Notes: generated by a model from the sequence alone, not told the origin. DNA of 64,000 bases from Sceloporus undulatus (GCF_019175285.1 NC_056530.1:9063774-9127773); one strand, 5' to 3'; positions 22,715-35,539 are shown, numbered from the stretch's first letter. Made by a program: numbers and translations.

Positions 22715-22931
22715 CGGAGGAAGCAGTGATGCTGCCGTTTGGATGCAGAAAAGAAGAAGGGAGTGAGGGCAGAAAAAAGGGAGGAAACGAAACAAAAAAA
22801 TCAGAAGGAGGGCAGAAATGACGAAAGCGCAAAACGCACGCATGCCAGGAGGGGTGTGTGCCCTGCATACAAGGGCCTGATCTGGTGCCCGGCGATTGGC
22901 TGGTGTTGCGTGGCATGACCTAAGACCCATC

Positions 22932-22937
22932 AATAAA
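22932..22937 (+). terminator. Poly(A) signal of S100 gene 1
   Basis: AATAAA lies 218 bases after the stop codon, followed by a T/G-rich stretch (CTGTCTGCATCGTTATTTGT). Confidence 0.8.
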
Positions 22938-23063
22938 AACACGTCGTCCAATTTTCTGTCTGCATCGTTATTTGTTTACTTTATTTATATACAGGATTTA
23001 TACCCCGCCCTTCAGCCCTATAGGCTCTTAGAGCGGCTTACATTTATTACTATTATTTTTAAT

Positions 23064-23404
23064 TACTGTAGATACTTGACTATAAGTCGACCTCATATAT
23101 AAGTCGAGGGCAAGTTTGGAGGCCGAAATTATGGATTTCGATATGACCCGAGGGTAAAATTTAGGGGCATGTAATGAAGCATGTAAAGGACAAAGTAAAG
23201 GAAAACAATGCCAAAAGAACTTCTAGCAGGCATGTCTATTTGTATACATACTAAAGGCTGGATGGCTCAGAGAGTAGAAGGGGTCAGCGCTTCCAGGGCA
23301 GATTAAACTTTTGCCTTTCACCATATATATACACTACTTCCATTGACCCATGGTTAAGTCGACTCAGGTTTTTGGGTCAATCTTTTAACCTAAATTTCTA
23401 GACT
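23064..23404. mobile_element. MITE, TACTGTA/ACTTATAC family, right end cut by a CR1
   Basis: Left end TTACTGTAGATACTTGACTA. The body matches 6705-7136. Homology stops where an antisense CR1 begins at 23405. Confidence 0.65.
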
Positions 23405-24500
23405 AGAACTGGACACAGTATTCCAGCTGGGGCCTGACCAAAGCAGAATAGAGTGGTGCTATTACTTCCCTTGATCTAGACACTATACTTCTATTAATGC
23501 AGTCTAGAATCGCATTGGTTTTGTTAGCTGCCGCATCACACTGTTGACTCATGTACAACTTGTGGTCTACTTGGACTCCTAATGGTCAGGGATTCTGAGA
23601 CCTGAAGTCTTGAAACCCCTGGTGGACCAGAGTCTGAGAACCACTGGGCTAAGGTATATGAAGACAGCAAGGTATATGTTTGGGGATTCAGGTCCCAGAA
23701 TCCCTGACCATTGGCCAAGATGGACCCTTTTAGGAACCATAAAGACTGTCTGAAATGTATCCTAGGCACTTGGAAGTATGATTTTTGAGTTGGAGAGGGG
23801 AAGAAGAAGAAGTATCTGGGCACTGAGATGTGCCTCAGTGCTTAAGAACAGAAAGGGATCTAGGAGTCCTGGTAGACTACAAGTTGAACATGACTCAACA
23901 GTGTGATGTGGCTGCTAAAAAGGCCAATGCAACTTTAGGCTGCATCAATAGAAGTATAGTGTCTAGATCAAGGGAAGTAATAGTGCCACTCTATTCTGCT
24001 CTGGTCAAGCCCCACCTGGAATATTGTTTCCAGTTTTGGGCACCACAATTTAAAAAGGGTGTTTAGAAACTGGAGCGTGTCCAAAGGAATGCGACTAAAA
24101 TGGTGAAAGGTCTGGAAACCATGTCCTATGAGGAAGGACTTAGGAACTGGGGATGTTTAGCCTGGAGAAGAGAAGGTTAAGAGGTGATATGATAGACCTG
24201 CTTAAATATGTGAAAGGAAGTCATATTGAGGAGGGAGCAAGCTTGTTTTCTGCTGCTCCAGGGATCAGAACCTGGAAAAATTCCACTTCAACATTAGAAG
24301 GAACATCCTGACAGTAAGAGCTGTTCAACAGAAGAAGACACTCTCTTGGTAAGTGTTAGAGTCTCCTTCTTTGGAAGCTTTTAAACAGAGGCTGGATGGC
24401 CATCTGTCAGGGATGCTTTGATTGAGAGTTCCTGCATGACAGAATAGGGTTGGACTGGATGGCCCTTGGGGTCTCTTCCAACTCTATGATTCTATGAAAA
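23405..24500 (+). mobile_element. Head-to-head CR1 pair
   Basis: An antisense CR1 piece (23405-23585, AGAACTGGACACAGTATTCC onward) is followed by a sense piece (about 23845-24500). The sense piece reads [20 protein letters not shown] and [16 protein letters not shown], then the 3' tail. The two overlap the same part of the LINE, so they are two copies or an inverted insertion product. Both are defective. Confidence 0.8.
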
Positions 24501-25399
24501 AAGCTGGCATTTTTGGGGTCACTTGGATATTTCAACTCTTGGATGAAAACGGTGTAAACAATAGGCACAGCCTGGAAAACGGGAACAATTTTGGTCTATA
24601 GTGCCCAGAATCCCCCAGGGCAGAATAGTAATGGGACATGTTGGTTGGGGCCTTTGGGATTTGTAGCCCAAAAGTAACTTTTCCAGACTCTGACAATGAG
24701 TGCTTGCGGCAGACATGTTTCTCGCTTAGTTATGTCAAAGTTTTCCCCCCAAAACGTTCATTGACGTTGTGGTTCCAGTCATCACCATTAGGTGGCACTG
24801 TCCCATTGTAAAGAAACTTTGGTTGCCTAATGGGATGTTGGGCAATGGAGGTGGGTCTGCAGTGTAACATCTACACCACTCAAGCCACAAATCTTTTCCC
24901 TTTTCTCTCTTTCTCCCTCCCTCCAGGGCCAGTAGGTGGTGCCTATGTCTATGGAATGGTTTATCTACTCTGGAGTTTAGTCCAAACTTTATGTAGCAGG
25001 GGTGGGCAACCGTGAAGGGTATGGGGGCCATTTCCCTTCCGATACCAGCAAGCAAGCTGCAGCCACCCTTTTGATGTGAATGGAAGTGGTGTCATATTAA
25101 TACCAGTTTCGTTCTGGGCTGCTTTTTAAGTGAATTATTTTCCTGGGGTGAAAAAAACCATGAAAAATTGCCTGTGAATTGCTTTCAGCATTTACTAATG
25201 AAAACAAGACATTATCCAATAAAGATATTATTTCATTTGTGTTGGCATCAGCCAGGACTGAGATTGCCAGGGCTTGGAAAACTGGAAAGGTCGACATGGC
25301 TGATTGGTGGTCTCGATTTTGGAATTTTTGGCTTGCGGAAAAGATCCCGGATCAAATCTCAAAGGTTGTGGATGTGGAATCTTCCTCTGCTTTTTGAAG
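24501..25399. other. Spacer, no gene
   Basis: Unclassified sequence with a hAT-like end motif (CAGGGGTGGGCAACC, about 24999). No supported exon. Confidence 0.5.
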
Positions 25400-25700
25400 A
25401 ACGATGGTCCCCACTTATTCTTCAGGCTAAACATCCCCAGCTCCCTAAGTCTTTCTTCATAAGGCATGGTTTCCAGACCCTTCACCGTTTTGGTGGCCCT
25501 CCTTTGGACATCTTCCAACTTGTCAACATAGAATCATAGAACCATAGAATCATAGAGTTGGAAGAGACCACAAGGGCCATCCAGTCCAACCCACTGCCAT
25601 GCAGGAGCTCTCAATCAAAGCATCCCCAACAGATGGCCAAACATCTTTTTTGAGATGTGGTGCTCAGAACTGGACACGGTATTCCAGGTGAGGGAAATAC
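25400..25700 (-). mobile_element. CR1 inside CR1
   Basis: An antisense CR1 (25405-25530) is interrupted by a shorter antisense CR1 tail (about 25530-25640) and then resumes (AAACATCTTTTTTGAGATGT...). The inserted copy is the younger of the two. Confidence 0.7.
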
Positions 25701-25887
25701 TATTTCAACTGCTACTATTAGTAATAATAATAATAGTGTTCACCCCTGCCTATAACTTTGAGTGAATCCAGGTTGTGCTTCCTGACAGACCAACTAATAG
25801 GGAGCAATGCAATCCTCATAGATTGCTGTAAGAGCCATGAAAAGACCATTTTCTGAGGTCTGGGCAGAAGTCCCTAGCCACTAAATC

Positions 25888-26300
25888 ACTAGAATCATAG
25901 AACCATAGAATGATAGAGTTGGAAGAGACCCCAAGGGCCATCCAGTCCAACTCCATTCTGCCATGCAGGAACTCTCAATCAAAGCATACAAAAAAGATGG
26001 CCATCCAGCTTCTGTTTAAATGTCTCCAAGGAAGGAGACTCCAAGGGAGCATCTTCCACTGTCGAACAGCTCTTACTATCAGGGAGTTCCTCCTAATGTT
26101 GAGGTGGACTCTCTTTTCCTGTAGCTTGCATCCGTTGCTCCTGGTCCTATTCTCTGGAGCAGCAGAAAACAAGCTTGCTCCCTCCCCAATATGACATCCC
26201 TTCAAATACTTAAACAGAACTATCACATCACCTCTTAACCTACTCTTCTCCAGGCTAAACATCCCCAGCTCCCTGAATCGTTCGTCATAGGACATGGTTT
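25888..26300 (-). mobile_element. CR1 LINE 3' end
   Basis: Antisense CR1 tail and C-terminal region ([20 protein letters not shown]), about 410 bases, defective. Confidence 0.85.
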
Positions 26301-26889
26301 CTAAGAGATGGGCTCATTTCTCCCTGGAGAATTCATAGAGTTTGCCCTGGGGAACTTTTCAGATCCAAAATCTTGGACCTTTTGAGCCAAAGTGGGGCAG
26401 GGAAAGCCAGCCAGACCACACCAAGCGAATCTGCAGCAACAGATTGAGAACAAAACCAATCGTTTCCTTCTTCCTCCCACATTGTTTGGCACGGTCTCTA
26501 AATCTGAGCCCCCGCAGGTCATGTTTTTAATCTCTCTATCTCACATGCAATAAATAGCAGTTGTAAAACCACTCTGAGGGCTTGGAGGAGTAAACCGTGA
26601 CTTCGCCTTTGTGCAACTTGGAGAGCTGGGTGTGCACTTGCCCAGAAAGTACATAAAGAGATTTTCTCTTTATTTGGGTTTTTTCCAATTAGGAAAAAAA
26701 ATCGAAGAGAAAGTATGTGCCCTTCAGTGCATCCTTTATGTAATTATTCATTTAATGAAATTATTGATTAATTAAATTAATTTATTCATCGAAGTATTCA
26801 TTCAGTGGATTGTCGAATTATAAAATTGCTATACAATGTTTCACTGTCTGTGAAAATTTACATGAAAAATTGCATCTCTCTGTTTGTAT
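26301..26889. other. Spacer, no gene
   Basis: Unclassified, becoming AT-rich. No supported gene. Confidence 0.5.
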
Positions 26890-27119
26890 AAAGTTGGCCC
26901 TTCTTATCCACAGATTTTTTTATCCATGGATTCAAGCATCTACGGTTTGAAAATGTTCAAAAAAAGTATAAATTTCAAATATCAAACCTTGATTTCCCAT
27001 TTTTATAAGGGACACCATTTAGCTATGTCACTATATTTAATGAGACTTGAGCATCCATGGATTTTGTTATCCACGGGGGATCTTGGAACCAAACCCCAGC
27101 AGATAACAAGGGTCCACTA
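26890..27119. mobile_element. Tigger/pogo-like MITE
   Basis: Ends AGTTGGCCCTTCTTATCC and ATAACAAGGGTCCACT. The same family as 14163-14398 and 34361-34590, outside the inverted arms. Confidence 0.75.
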
Positions 27120-27121
27120 TA

Positions 27122-27375
27122 CAGTGGTACCCCGGGATACGAATTACCCAGCTTACGAATTTTTCGGGATACGAAAAAATCCCATAGGGATTTATTGTTT
27201 CGGCTTACGAAGGTTTTTTCGGGTTACGAAAAAACCTCGGCGCTATTTCGCCACCGGAGGGCAGCAGAGAGCTATTTTTTTCCATTAGCGCCTATGGCAA
27301 TTCAGGTTACGAAGGTTTTTCGGGTTACGAAATTAGCCGCGGAACGAATTAATTTCGTAACCCGAGGTACCACTG
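27122..27375. mobile_element. Tc1/mariner-type MITE with TA duplication
   Basis: A 254-bp element with ends CAGTGGTACCCCGGGATACG and the complement of CAGTGGTACCTCGGGTTACG, flanked by TA (27120-27121 and 27376-27377). The interior repeats GGTTACGAA and GGATACGAA motifs and carries no transposase. Confidence 0.85.
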
Positions 27376-27638
27376 TATATGTTTTGAAAAGACTTTCCAA
27401 TATACCCTATAATATAATCAAATCAATAAAACAAGACATAGAATATACAATAAAACAAACGTAATTTCAAAAGAGTTTAAAAGGCTCACTTTTATGACTG
27501 TCTCTCTTGGGAAGAGAACAGAAGTGCTATGGTGATAGCATGAGGAGTGAGACAGAGAAAGTTGCTACTCTCCCGCTCAGTTTTGGCTTTCTTTTCTCAT
27601 GTGATAAGGCTCTAAAACCCAAGGTATATCAGGACCTC

Positions 27639-28038
27639 ATTCCCACTAATTTTAGATCGGATCGAAAATCGGTTTGAACCAGTTCAAAAGACCCTGGTTC
27701 CCCCTTAATCCAAATCGCTGAAGCAATTCCAAGAAGGGGGGGCATGCGCTGGACCCATTTAACCCACGTCTTTTTGATACTGATTTTCCCCCACTTCTTT
27801 TTTTGATAAATCGAATCGGCGCAAATGTGAACCACGTGTGGATTGGAATTGATTTAAATTTGCCCTTTGGCCGGCTGAAACCGAATCAACTTGAATCGAT
27901 TCATTCATGAATGGGAACCACAAGTGGATTATTTTGGAGGGGAAAAATGCAATCGGGGCAAATGTAGCGGGAACCATGCTCCGCTGTCGAATCGGTCCAT
28001 CGATTCGGATCGCACACCGATTTATCTGTAAGTGGAAA
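27639..28038. mobile_element. MITE, CATTCCCACT family, copy 1
   Basis: Begins CATTCCCACT and ends around TAAGTGG. It contains several GATTCGATTC-like segments. Copies lie at 44687-45093 and 54961-55390. Superfamily uncertain. Confidence 0.6.
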
Positions 28039-28192
28039 TTTCTACATTGTAGAAATAGCACAATTTGAAACTACTTTCAGTTCCATGGCTTCATCCTCTA
28101 CAATCCCAGGATTTGTAGTTGTGTGAGCCACCGACACTTTTCAGCAGAGAAGGCTAAGGACCTTGCAAAACAATGGAGATTCCCCATAGCAA

Positions 28193-28450
28193 ACTAAGAG
28201 CAATGCAGTTTACTGCAACTTTGGGAGGTCAATGGGGGTGCAACAAAAGCAAGGAGACTTAGGGCTGGCTTTATACTATTGAGAATACTATGGAGCAAGA
28301 ATACTATGGGGGCAGTCTGGAGTATTCTGGCCAGTATAGACCAATCCCAACTCAAAGGGAAACCCAAGGCTTTGGCTTTGGGTCCGATCCATCCGTTTGG
28401 GATTTTCCAGTTAGCCAGAGCCTCTTCCAAATAATGCAATTCCTTGACAG
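28193..28450 (+). repeat. Unclassified dispersed repeat, copy 1
   Basis: About 258 bases, closely similar (high 80s percent by eye) to 62425-62682 in the PGLYRP intron. It contains CTTTATACTATTGAGAATAC and CCTCTTCCAAATAATGCAAT. It is flanked on both sides by parts of the ACTGCAGAAATAA MITE family. Confidence 0.7.
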
Positions 28451-28669
28451 ATACACTGTAGAAATAACACAGTTTGACACTCCTTTAAGTGCCATGGATT
28501 CATCCTGCACAATCCCAGGATTTGCAGTTTTGTGAGCCACCGACACTCTTCGGCATGGAAGCCTGAGGACCTTGCAAAACTACAAATCTCAGGATTTCGT
28601 GGGATGGAGCTGTAGCACTTAAAATGGTGTCAGGCGGCATCATTTCTACAGTGTAGATGGAGCCTCAGT

Positions 28670-29655
28670 GAATGCTGGTCTCATGTGATTCCACCCAATA
28701 ATCTATCTATTTTCGTATTTAGAGAGAGCAACAGGATGTTTTGGCAAAAAGCCCAAGGCAAAGGTATAATCTTCATATTATAAAGATTTATAAATATTTA
28801 TAAAGACTATAAGGTATAGTCTTGCTCTGCCGTCCGCAAGTTTTGAAACTCAAAATAGAGTCATTGGTAAAGAATGGCTTCACTGTTCACTGGTGACCAT
28901 TGCAAATAGTTGTGTTATCAAAGTTGGTTTCCATTTGTTTTTACTGGTCTTATCTGGGTTGACTAACAGGAAGTGTTTTTCATTGGAAAGGCATGATAAC
29001 AATGGAAGAAAACAATTAAAAATGGAGGCCCTGGGAAATGGAACCAGTAACTTTCCAGTACATAAGCCCACCTGCAAAAGGACTATAAAGTTCTCTCTTT
29101 TGAAAAGCAACACCCTGAACAGATTGCCAAATGTTTGTTCTCTGAAGGCCTGGGCTGTGTGTTTCTTCACAAGGCAATCGCTGAAGTAACATGAGTTTTG
29201 TGAGACGGTGAAGCAACCCTCCTCCTTCCAGACCCCCCCTTTCCCCGGCTCTCCCTGGATTTCGGGTGCAACACAAACTCTTGAACCTGACGCTTGTTAA
29301 GAAGCAGAACTCGTATCTGGTTCTTCTTGCATTTCTACATTTTCTTCTTTCCACATCCTTCGGCCCTGGAACTTCCCCAAATGGGACTCATACTAGATAC
29401 AGCATGGAGAGGAATCGGGCAGAAAAATAGTGTCGACGGCAGTTTGCTGATGATGGTTCGAATCCCCTAGTTTTTAAGAGGTGAAGATGCATCAGGTTAT
29501 CCTAACCACCTTCCGGGTCAGACCACTATTATCTGCGCCCATCATCCTTTTTCCAATAGATATTGCCCCATTGCCATAAGAAAGGTTTCAGGGCAACTGC
29601 CTTCTGATGGTATTGATAAGTCAACTACTGTACTGCTAGTACTAACTACAACTGC
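28670..29655. other. Spacer, no gene
   Basis: Unclassified sequence. Short open stretches on both strands lack splice signals or recognisable domains. Confidence 0.5.
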
Positions 29656-29659
29656 AACT

Positions 29660-29815
29660 GGAGTCTATTGTGGAGTCTCCTTCCTTGGAGGTCTTTAAAC
29701 AGAGGCTGGATTGCCATCTGTCAATGGGGATACTTTGATTGAGAGTTCCTGCATGACAGAATGGGGTTGGACTGGATGGCCCTTGGGGTCTCTTCCAACT
29801 ATATGATTCTATGAT
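29660..29815 (+). mobile_element. CR1 LINE tail
   Basis: Sense CR1 end with GGAGTCTCCTTCCTTGGAGG and the TATGATTCTATGA tail. Confidence 0.85.
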
Positions 29816-30284
29816 ACCATCTGAAGGTTCCTAGAACCATTTCCTCTTTAAAAGATTTGCATCCTACCTTTTAACCAAAATGATCTCCAAAGTGGATTGC
29901 AATAGATTATTATAATGAAAGGACATGCAGTCAGACCTTGTTTCTTCAGCCCACGGACAAGACCAGTATGTTTCTTGACATCTTTGGGCAATTCCCATGG
30001 CTAACATTCGTGTGTGCAACCCCTCCTCTTGTACATATTTGTCTAATCCTTTTTGCTATGTCTTGTGGCAGTGGGTTTCACAGGTGACTATGCATATGAT
30101 ACCATTTGCAAAGATGCAAATTCTAAGCAGAATGACAGAGGCTGTTCTTAGCTATTAGGGACAGGGGATGGAACACACCTTTTGTTTCTTTTGCTTGGTT
30201 CTTCCCTGTTATATAGCCCCAGAGATCCATCTTCAAGTTTCCTGGTCTGGTGGGATCTAGACCCCAGGCCGGGGAACTCTTATC

Positions 30285-31240
30285 ATAGAATCATAGAACA
30301 GATGACCACACACTCAGAAAAGAGGGATGTATAGAATCATACAGTCACAGAATCAGAGAGTTGGAAGAGATCCCAAGGGTCATCCAATCCTACCCCCTGC
30401 CATGCAGGAACTCTCAGTCAAAGCATCCCCAACAAATGGTCATCCAGCCTCTGCTTAAAGACCTCCAAGGAAGGAGACTCCACTACACTCCGGGGGAGTT
30501 TGTTCCTGTCGACAGCCCTACGGCAGGAAGTTCCTCCTAATGTTAGGTGGAATCTCTTTTCCTGAGCGCATCCATTGTTCGGGTCCTGTTCTCTGAGCAG
30601 CAGAAAACAAGTTAGCTGCCTCCTCAATATGACATCCTTTCAATATTTAAACAGGGCTATCATATCACCTCTTAACCTTCTCTTCTCCAGGCTTAACACA
30701 TCCAGCTCCCTAAGGCGTTCCTCATAGGGCATGGTTTCCAGACCCTTCACCATTTAGTCACCCTCCTTTGGACACACTACAGTTCCTCAATGACCTTTTT
30801 GAATTGTGGCGCCCAGAACTGGAACAATATCCAGGTGGAGCCTGACAAAGTAGAATAGAGTGGCGCTATTACTTTCCCTTGATCGAGACACACTATTGAT
30901 GCAGCCTAATATGAAGCTTGGCCTTTAAGCTGCTGCATCACTGTTTTGACTCATGTTCCACTTGTGGTTTTACTAGGACTCCGTAGATCCCTTTCATACG
31001 TATAAGTCTCCTTAAGCCAGGTGTTCCTCATCCTATATCTGTGCATTTCATTTTTTTTCCACCCTAAGTGAAGTACTTACATTTCTCTGTGTTGAAATTC
31101 ATTTTGTATCTTTGGCCCAACTTCTAGTCTATTCAAGTCATTTTGAATTTTGATCCTATCCTCAGGGATATAGCATTCTCCTAATTGGTGTCATCTGCAA
31201 ATTTGATAACTATGCACCCATACTGTCATCCAAGTCTCCA
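30285..31240 (-). mobile_element. CR1 LINE, longer 3' portion
   Basis: Antisense CR1 of about 950 bases reaching into the reverse-transcriptase region (the reverse of ...AAATTTGATAACTATGC..., corresponding to the FADD-box area). It has several length changes and no long frame, so it is old. Confidence 0.85.
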
Positions 31241-31260
31241 AGTAGGAGCAATGGGTGACT

Positions 31261-31799
31261 CGAACCATTCTGATATTGGCTGGAAGTCAAACTCAGCTAA
31301 GCTATAAGAACTTGCGGGTTGGCCTTTGGATATAATTCATTGTTAGGACCCAGATCCTACTGTTGTTATGATGGGATGCTGGAACCCATCATCTGAAACT
31401 GCTGATAATCTAGCCCCAGTTCTGAGCAAGGTTGCAATGAGGCACGATGCCCGAAATGTAGGTTCCTACTTGTCCTTCGCAATGGACATAAGAGGAAGGA
31501 GATGCCCTCAGTTTGGTTTCCCAAGGTGTTTTCTCTCTCCTCTGTCCTCTCAATTGGGAAGGCGTGTGTCTTATTCACATACTGAAGATTTCATAAGAAC
31601 TTAGGCCTCTCTAGATAGGTAGTCCTTGCTGCCCTTGGGGGGGGGAAAGGGGGTCACAAAGCGTTCAACCTGGCCAGTCTTTGTGGAGGTGGCGTCCAGT
31701 TGAGTTGGACACAAATGGCTCTTGATGTCTTTATATCAGTGGGATGATGAATCCACTTTGGGTTTTAGTCCAGACCACATCACTTTGCAATTTTTTTAA
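31261..31799. other. Spacer, no gene
   Basis: Unclassified. No supported gene. Confidence 0.5.
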
Positions 31800-32030
31800 A
31801 AGCGGGGCTTGAACTTCAACATTAGGAGGAACTTCCTGCAGTAAGGGCTGTTCGACAGTGGAAGACATTCCCTCGAGAGAGTGGTGGGTCTCCTTCCTTG
31901 GAGGTCTTTAAGCAGAGGCTTGATGGCCATCTGTCGGGGATGTTTTGAGTGAGAATTCCTGCATGGCAGAATGGGTGGACTGGATGGCCCTTGGGGTCTC
32001 TTACAACTCTATAATTCTATACCTCTATGG
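31800..32030 (+). mobile_element. CR1 LINE tail
   Basis: Sense CR1 end (CTTCAACATTAGGAGGAACT to the octamer tail), defective. Confidence 0.85.
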
Positions 32031-32691
32031 AAGCCCAAGGTGCATCTGCTGCATGTCCCTCATTTGAGGGCACCACGATTGTCGCTTGGGAGCCAGCGTG
32101 GGAATGGCTTGTTCATTGAGTCTCAAAGGTGCTACATATTGCTAGCAATATCCACACTAACATGACTATGTCTCTGAATGCTACCCGCCAGCGACGCTGT
32201 GCACAAGCTTCACATCCCGCCAATTTTAAGAATAATCTAGTTATACCCTTGGCATTCACCCAGGGGCAAAGCATGCTGTCTTCCTGAGTTGGCGTCTCTA
32301 TGCCTCCATTGTTTTTGCTCCTTGAAGTTCCGACCCACCGATAAAACAAAGAATCCCATAACCAATCTGTTTGATAATCCCAGCCTCCCCTCTTAATTTT
32401 TGTGACACTTAGCTCCAATGTGTGCGGAAATAACATAAGATTGACAGGTAGGAGTTTAGACAGATCTCAGCACAACATTACTTAGATAATGTCTGGACTT
32501 GGGTGCGACCAATGTCTTAATCCTTCATCTCTCGTTCACAGAGGCCACATGCATACAGGATGAGGAAAAAATGCCATCCAACACACCGTGTCAAACATAA
32601 AATCCTTAAAAAGGATTGGGGATGGGAGGGTCTTGCAATCCATAATTGGGGTGGTGGCGGCCATGACTGAGCATTAAAGAGTCCGCCAGGC

Positions 32692-32762
32692 TATAAATGA
32701 GACGATGACTTAAGCGCCTCCATCCCATTCTCTTTCGCGGTGTGTTTGGTGTCCTGAACTAG
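32692..32762 (+). promoter_or_regulatory. Probable S100 gene 2 promoter and non-coding exon 1
   Basis: TATAAAT (32692-32698) is followed about 30 bases later by a short exon that ends at 32762 in a consensus donor (ACTAG|GTAAGT). The layout copies the promoters of S100 genes 1 and 3. The next + strand S100 coding exon is at 40993, so the intron would be 8.2 kb and would contain the right arm of the inverted duplication. A closer promoter is not evident, but another gene hidden in the 615-N gap cannot be excluded. Confidence 0.5.
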
Positions 32763-32881
32763 GTAAGTTTTCAGGGGTAGATATTTCATCTCTCTCCGTC
32801 TGAATATTCTCCATCTTCTATTCACCCTTAACACTCTTTCCTTTTCTTCTCTTGCCACTAGCGTGGGGTAAATAGTTTATT

Positions 32882-33496
32882 NNNNNNNNNNNNNNNNNNN
32901 NNNNNNNNNNNNNNNNNNNNNNNNNNNNNNNNNNNNNNNNNNNNNNNNNNNNNNNNNNNNNNNNNNNNNNNNNNNNNNNNNNNNNNNNNNNNNNNNNNNN
33001 NNNNNNNNNNNNNNNNNNNNNNNNNNNNNNNNNNNNNNNNNNNNNNNNNNNNNNNNNNNNNNNNNNNNNNNNNNNNNNNNNNNNNNNNNNNNNNNNNNNN
33101 NNNNNNNNNNNNNNNNNNNNNNNNNNNNNNNNNNNNNNNNNNNNNNNNNNNNNNNNNNNNNNNNNNNNNNNNNNNNNNNNNNNNNNNNNNNNNNNNNNNN
33201 NNNNNNNNNNNNNNNNNNNNNNNNNNNNNNNNNNNNNNNNNNNNNNNNNNNNNNNNNNNNNNNNNNNNNNNNNNNNNNNNNNNNNNNNNNNNNNNNNNNN
33301 NNNNNNNNNNNNNNNNNNNNNNNNNNNNNNNNNNNNNNNNNNNNNNNNNNNNNNNNNNNNNNNNNNNNNNNNNNNNNNNNNNNNNNNNNNNNNNNNNNNN
33401 NNNNNNNNNNNNNNNNNNNNNNNNNNNNNNNNNNNNNNNNNNNNNNNNNNNNNNNNNNNNNNNNNNNNNNNNNNNNNNNNNNNNNNNNNNNNNNNN
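32882..33496. other. Assembly gap (615 N)
   Basis: A run of N ending in a (TA)n stretch (33497-33531), near the breakpoint of the right arm. Confidence 1.
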
Positions 33497-33537
<41 letters not shown>

Positions 33538-34360
33538 TTACCTAGGGAGACTAGGCTGGTCCCCTCGCCGCTGGCCTTTTGCCGGCAAGCGAAGACATTT
33601 TTATTTAAACTGGCCTTTTCAAATCTTACAGGCGTGGTTTTATTGGGGGATGAGGGGGTTGGTTTTGGATTATTGTTTTTAACTTTGCATGTTTTAAATT
33701 TTATATTTGTAATTTTTAACTATTTTTTACCATTTCAATTGTGGGATTTTAATTGTTGTTTTAGGTCCTGTACAGAGCGGTGAAAAGTGCCAGCCTGTGG
33801 GTGCGGTGAGAGCTAAGCGTCCCCAAGCTCCAAACCCTATCTGCTCCAGCAGGTCACCATTTTGGGCATTCCATGATGACGCACCTCTGGCACAAATGGT
33901 GCAGTGCCGAAGGAGCATCATCATGGCATGCCAGTGCACCTATAACGCCCCTTGGAGGGAACAAAAAGATGCCATTTTTCGCTGCTTCTTTTTGCTCTCT
34001 CCAGGGTCTGGATTGGGGCTGTGGCATGCGGTTGCTGTGGCACCGATCCAGGGCAGAAAGGGGCCCTTCCTGCCAATCTGTACAGCCCCTTAATGTGTTT
34101 TATATACAGTGAGCCCTTTGTTTACAAGGGGATCCATTCCGGGCTCCCCCGCGTAAAACAAATAACGCAAATGCCCGAGCCCCATTTAAATGAATGGAGA
34201 TCGTGCACCATGGTGGCATGGCAGTGCACACTCGCCACAGGCGCATGCCCCATTCATCCCTATGGGATGCACTGTATGTTGTTAGCCGCCTTGGGTCCAC
34301 TTTGGAAGAAAGATGGGATAAAAATAAAATAAATACAATTTATTTTTATTTGTGAAAATA

Positions 34361-34590
34361 CAGTGGACCCTTGTTATATGCTGGGGTTTGGTTCCAAGAT
34401 CCCCTGCGGATAACAAAATTAGTGTATGCTCAAGACCCATTAAATATAATGAAATAGCAAAATGGTGTCCCTTATAAAAATGGAAAATCAAGGTTTGATA
34501 TTTGAAATTTATACTTTTTTGGATCATTTTCAAACTTTATATGCTTGAATCCATGTATAAAGAATCCGTGTATAAGAAGGGTCGACTGTA
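34361..34590. mobile_element. Tigger/pogo-like MITE, right-arm copy
   Basis: CAGTGGACCCTTGTTATATG at the left, AAGAAGGGTCGACTG at the right. Duplication partner of 14163-14398. Confidence 0.75.
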
Positions 34591-35147
34591 TCCATATCCC
34601 ACTCTGTACCTCTGGATGCCAAGGTGGTGTAAAACAACTACATCCAGCTCACAGAAACTTTCCATCTTCTAGGCCAAGTGGATGCCACTGGATTCTAAAT
34701 CCCATCAGCCACAGCTTTAGTTCAATGCTTTATTTATGTATTATTTGGATATGTGATTCATGCACTGCCTTTCTGCTGGAAGTCGAGACAGATCACAGCA
34801 AAAAGACCTGGTTCAATCTGATACATATCCTACTTTTCCTCCAATGCGGGTGTCACAGCACCTTGCCCTATGAATTAAATCAAAATAGCTAAAACAACAC
34901 AAACCAAGTTTTTTCAAGCATCAAAACATCCAGTTTTAACACTAACTTAAAACTAATAAAAATGCATTCGATACGTTTCATGCATTAAAAAAACATAGAA
35001 AACAATCCAGTGGAAATAAGTCAGAACCAAGTAGAAATAAAAGCATAAAACTTTGCAAAAGGTGGCGATAATGGAGGGCATGTGGCAAGAAGAGAAAGAA
35101 AATTGGGTGAGACTAAACTGCTTGGCTCTGGACCTCCCAGTTCTTCA

Positions 35148-35149
35148 CA

Positions 35150-35194
<45 letters not shown>

Positions 35195-35430
35195 TTGTTT
35201 TATTTATATACCGCTATTCCAAAGATCATAGCGGTGAACAGCAAGTAAGCTAATTAGCAAGTAAGCTAATTTGCCCCCAACAGTCTGGGTACTCATTTTA
35301 GCGACCTCGGAAGGATGCAAGCCTGAGTCGAGCCTGGGCCCTTTTTCTGGTCTTGAACTCGCAACCTTGTGGTTTCGAGTGAATGGCTGCAGTACAGGCA
35401 TTTACCCACTGCACCACCAGGGCTCCTAAT
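35148..35430 (-). mobile_element. tRNA-derived SINE with (AAT)n tail
   Basis: On the minus strand it starts GAGCCCTGGTGGTGCAGTGG (box A-like) and has GGTTGCGAGTTCAAGACC (box B). It ends in a GGAATAGCGGTATATAAATA tail and (AAT)n. The same tail occurs at about 39945-39990. Absent from the left arm, so it arrived after the duplication. Confidence 0.8.
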
Positions 35431-35539
35431 AAAAAGTTCTATATATGTGTTAATCATTTCCCCTTCTAAAAATACAAAAACCTATCTGGATTTGCCTCTG
35501 GAGTTCTCTGTGATTTGGACCTGGCATAGTTGGGTTGTA

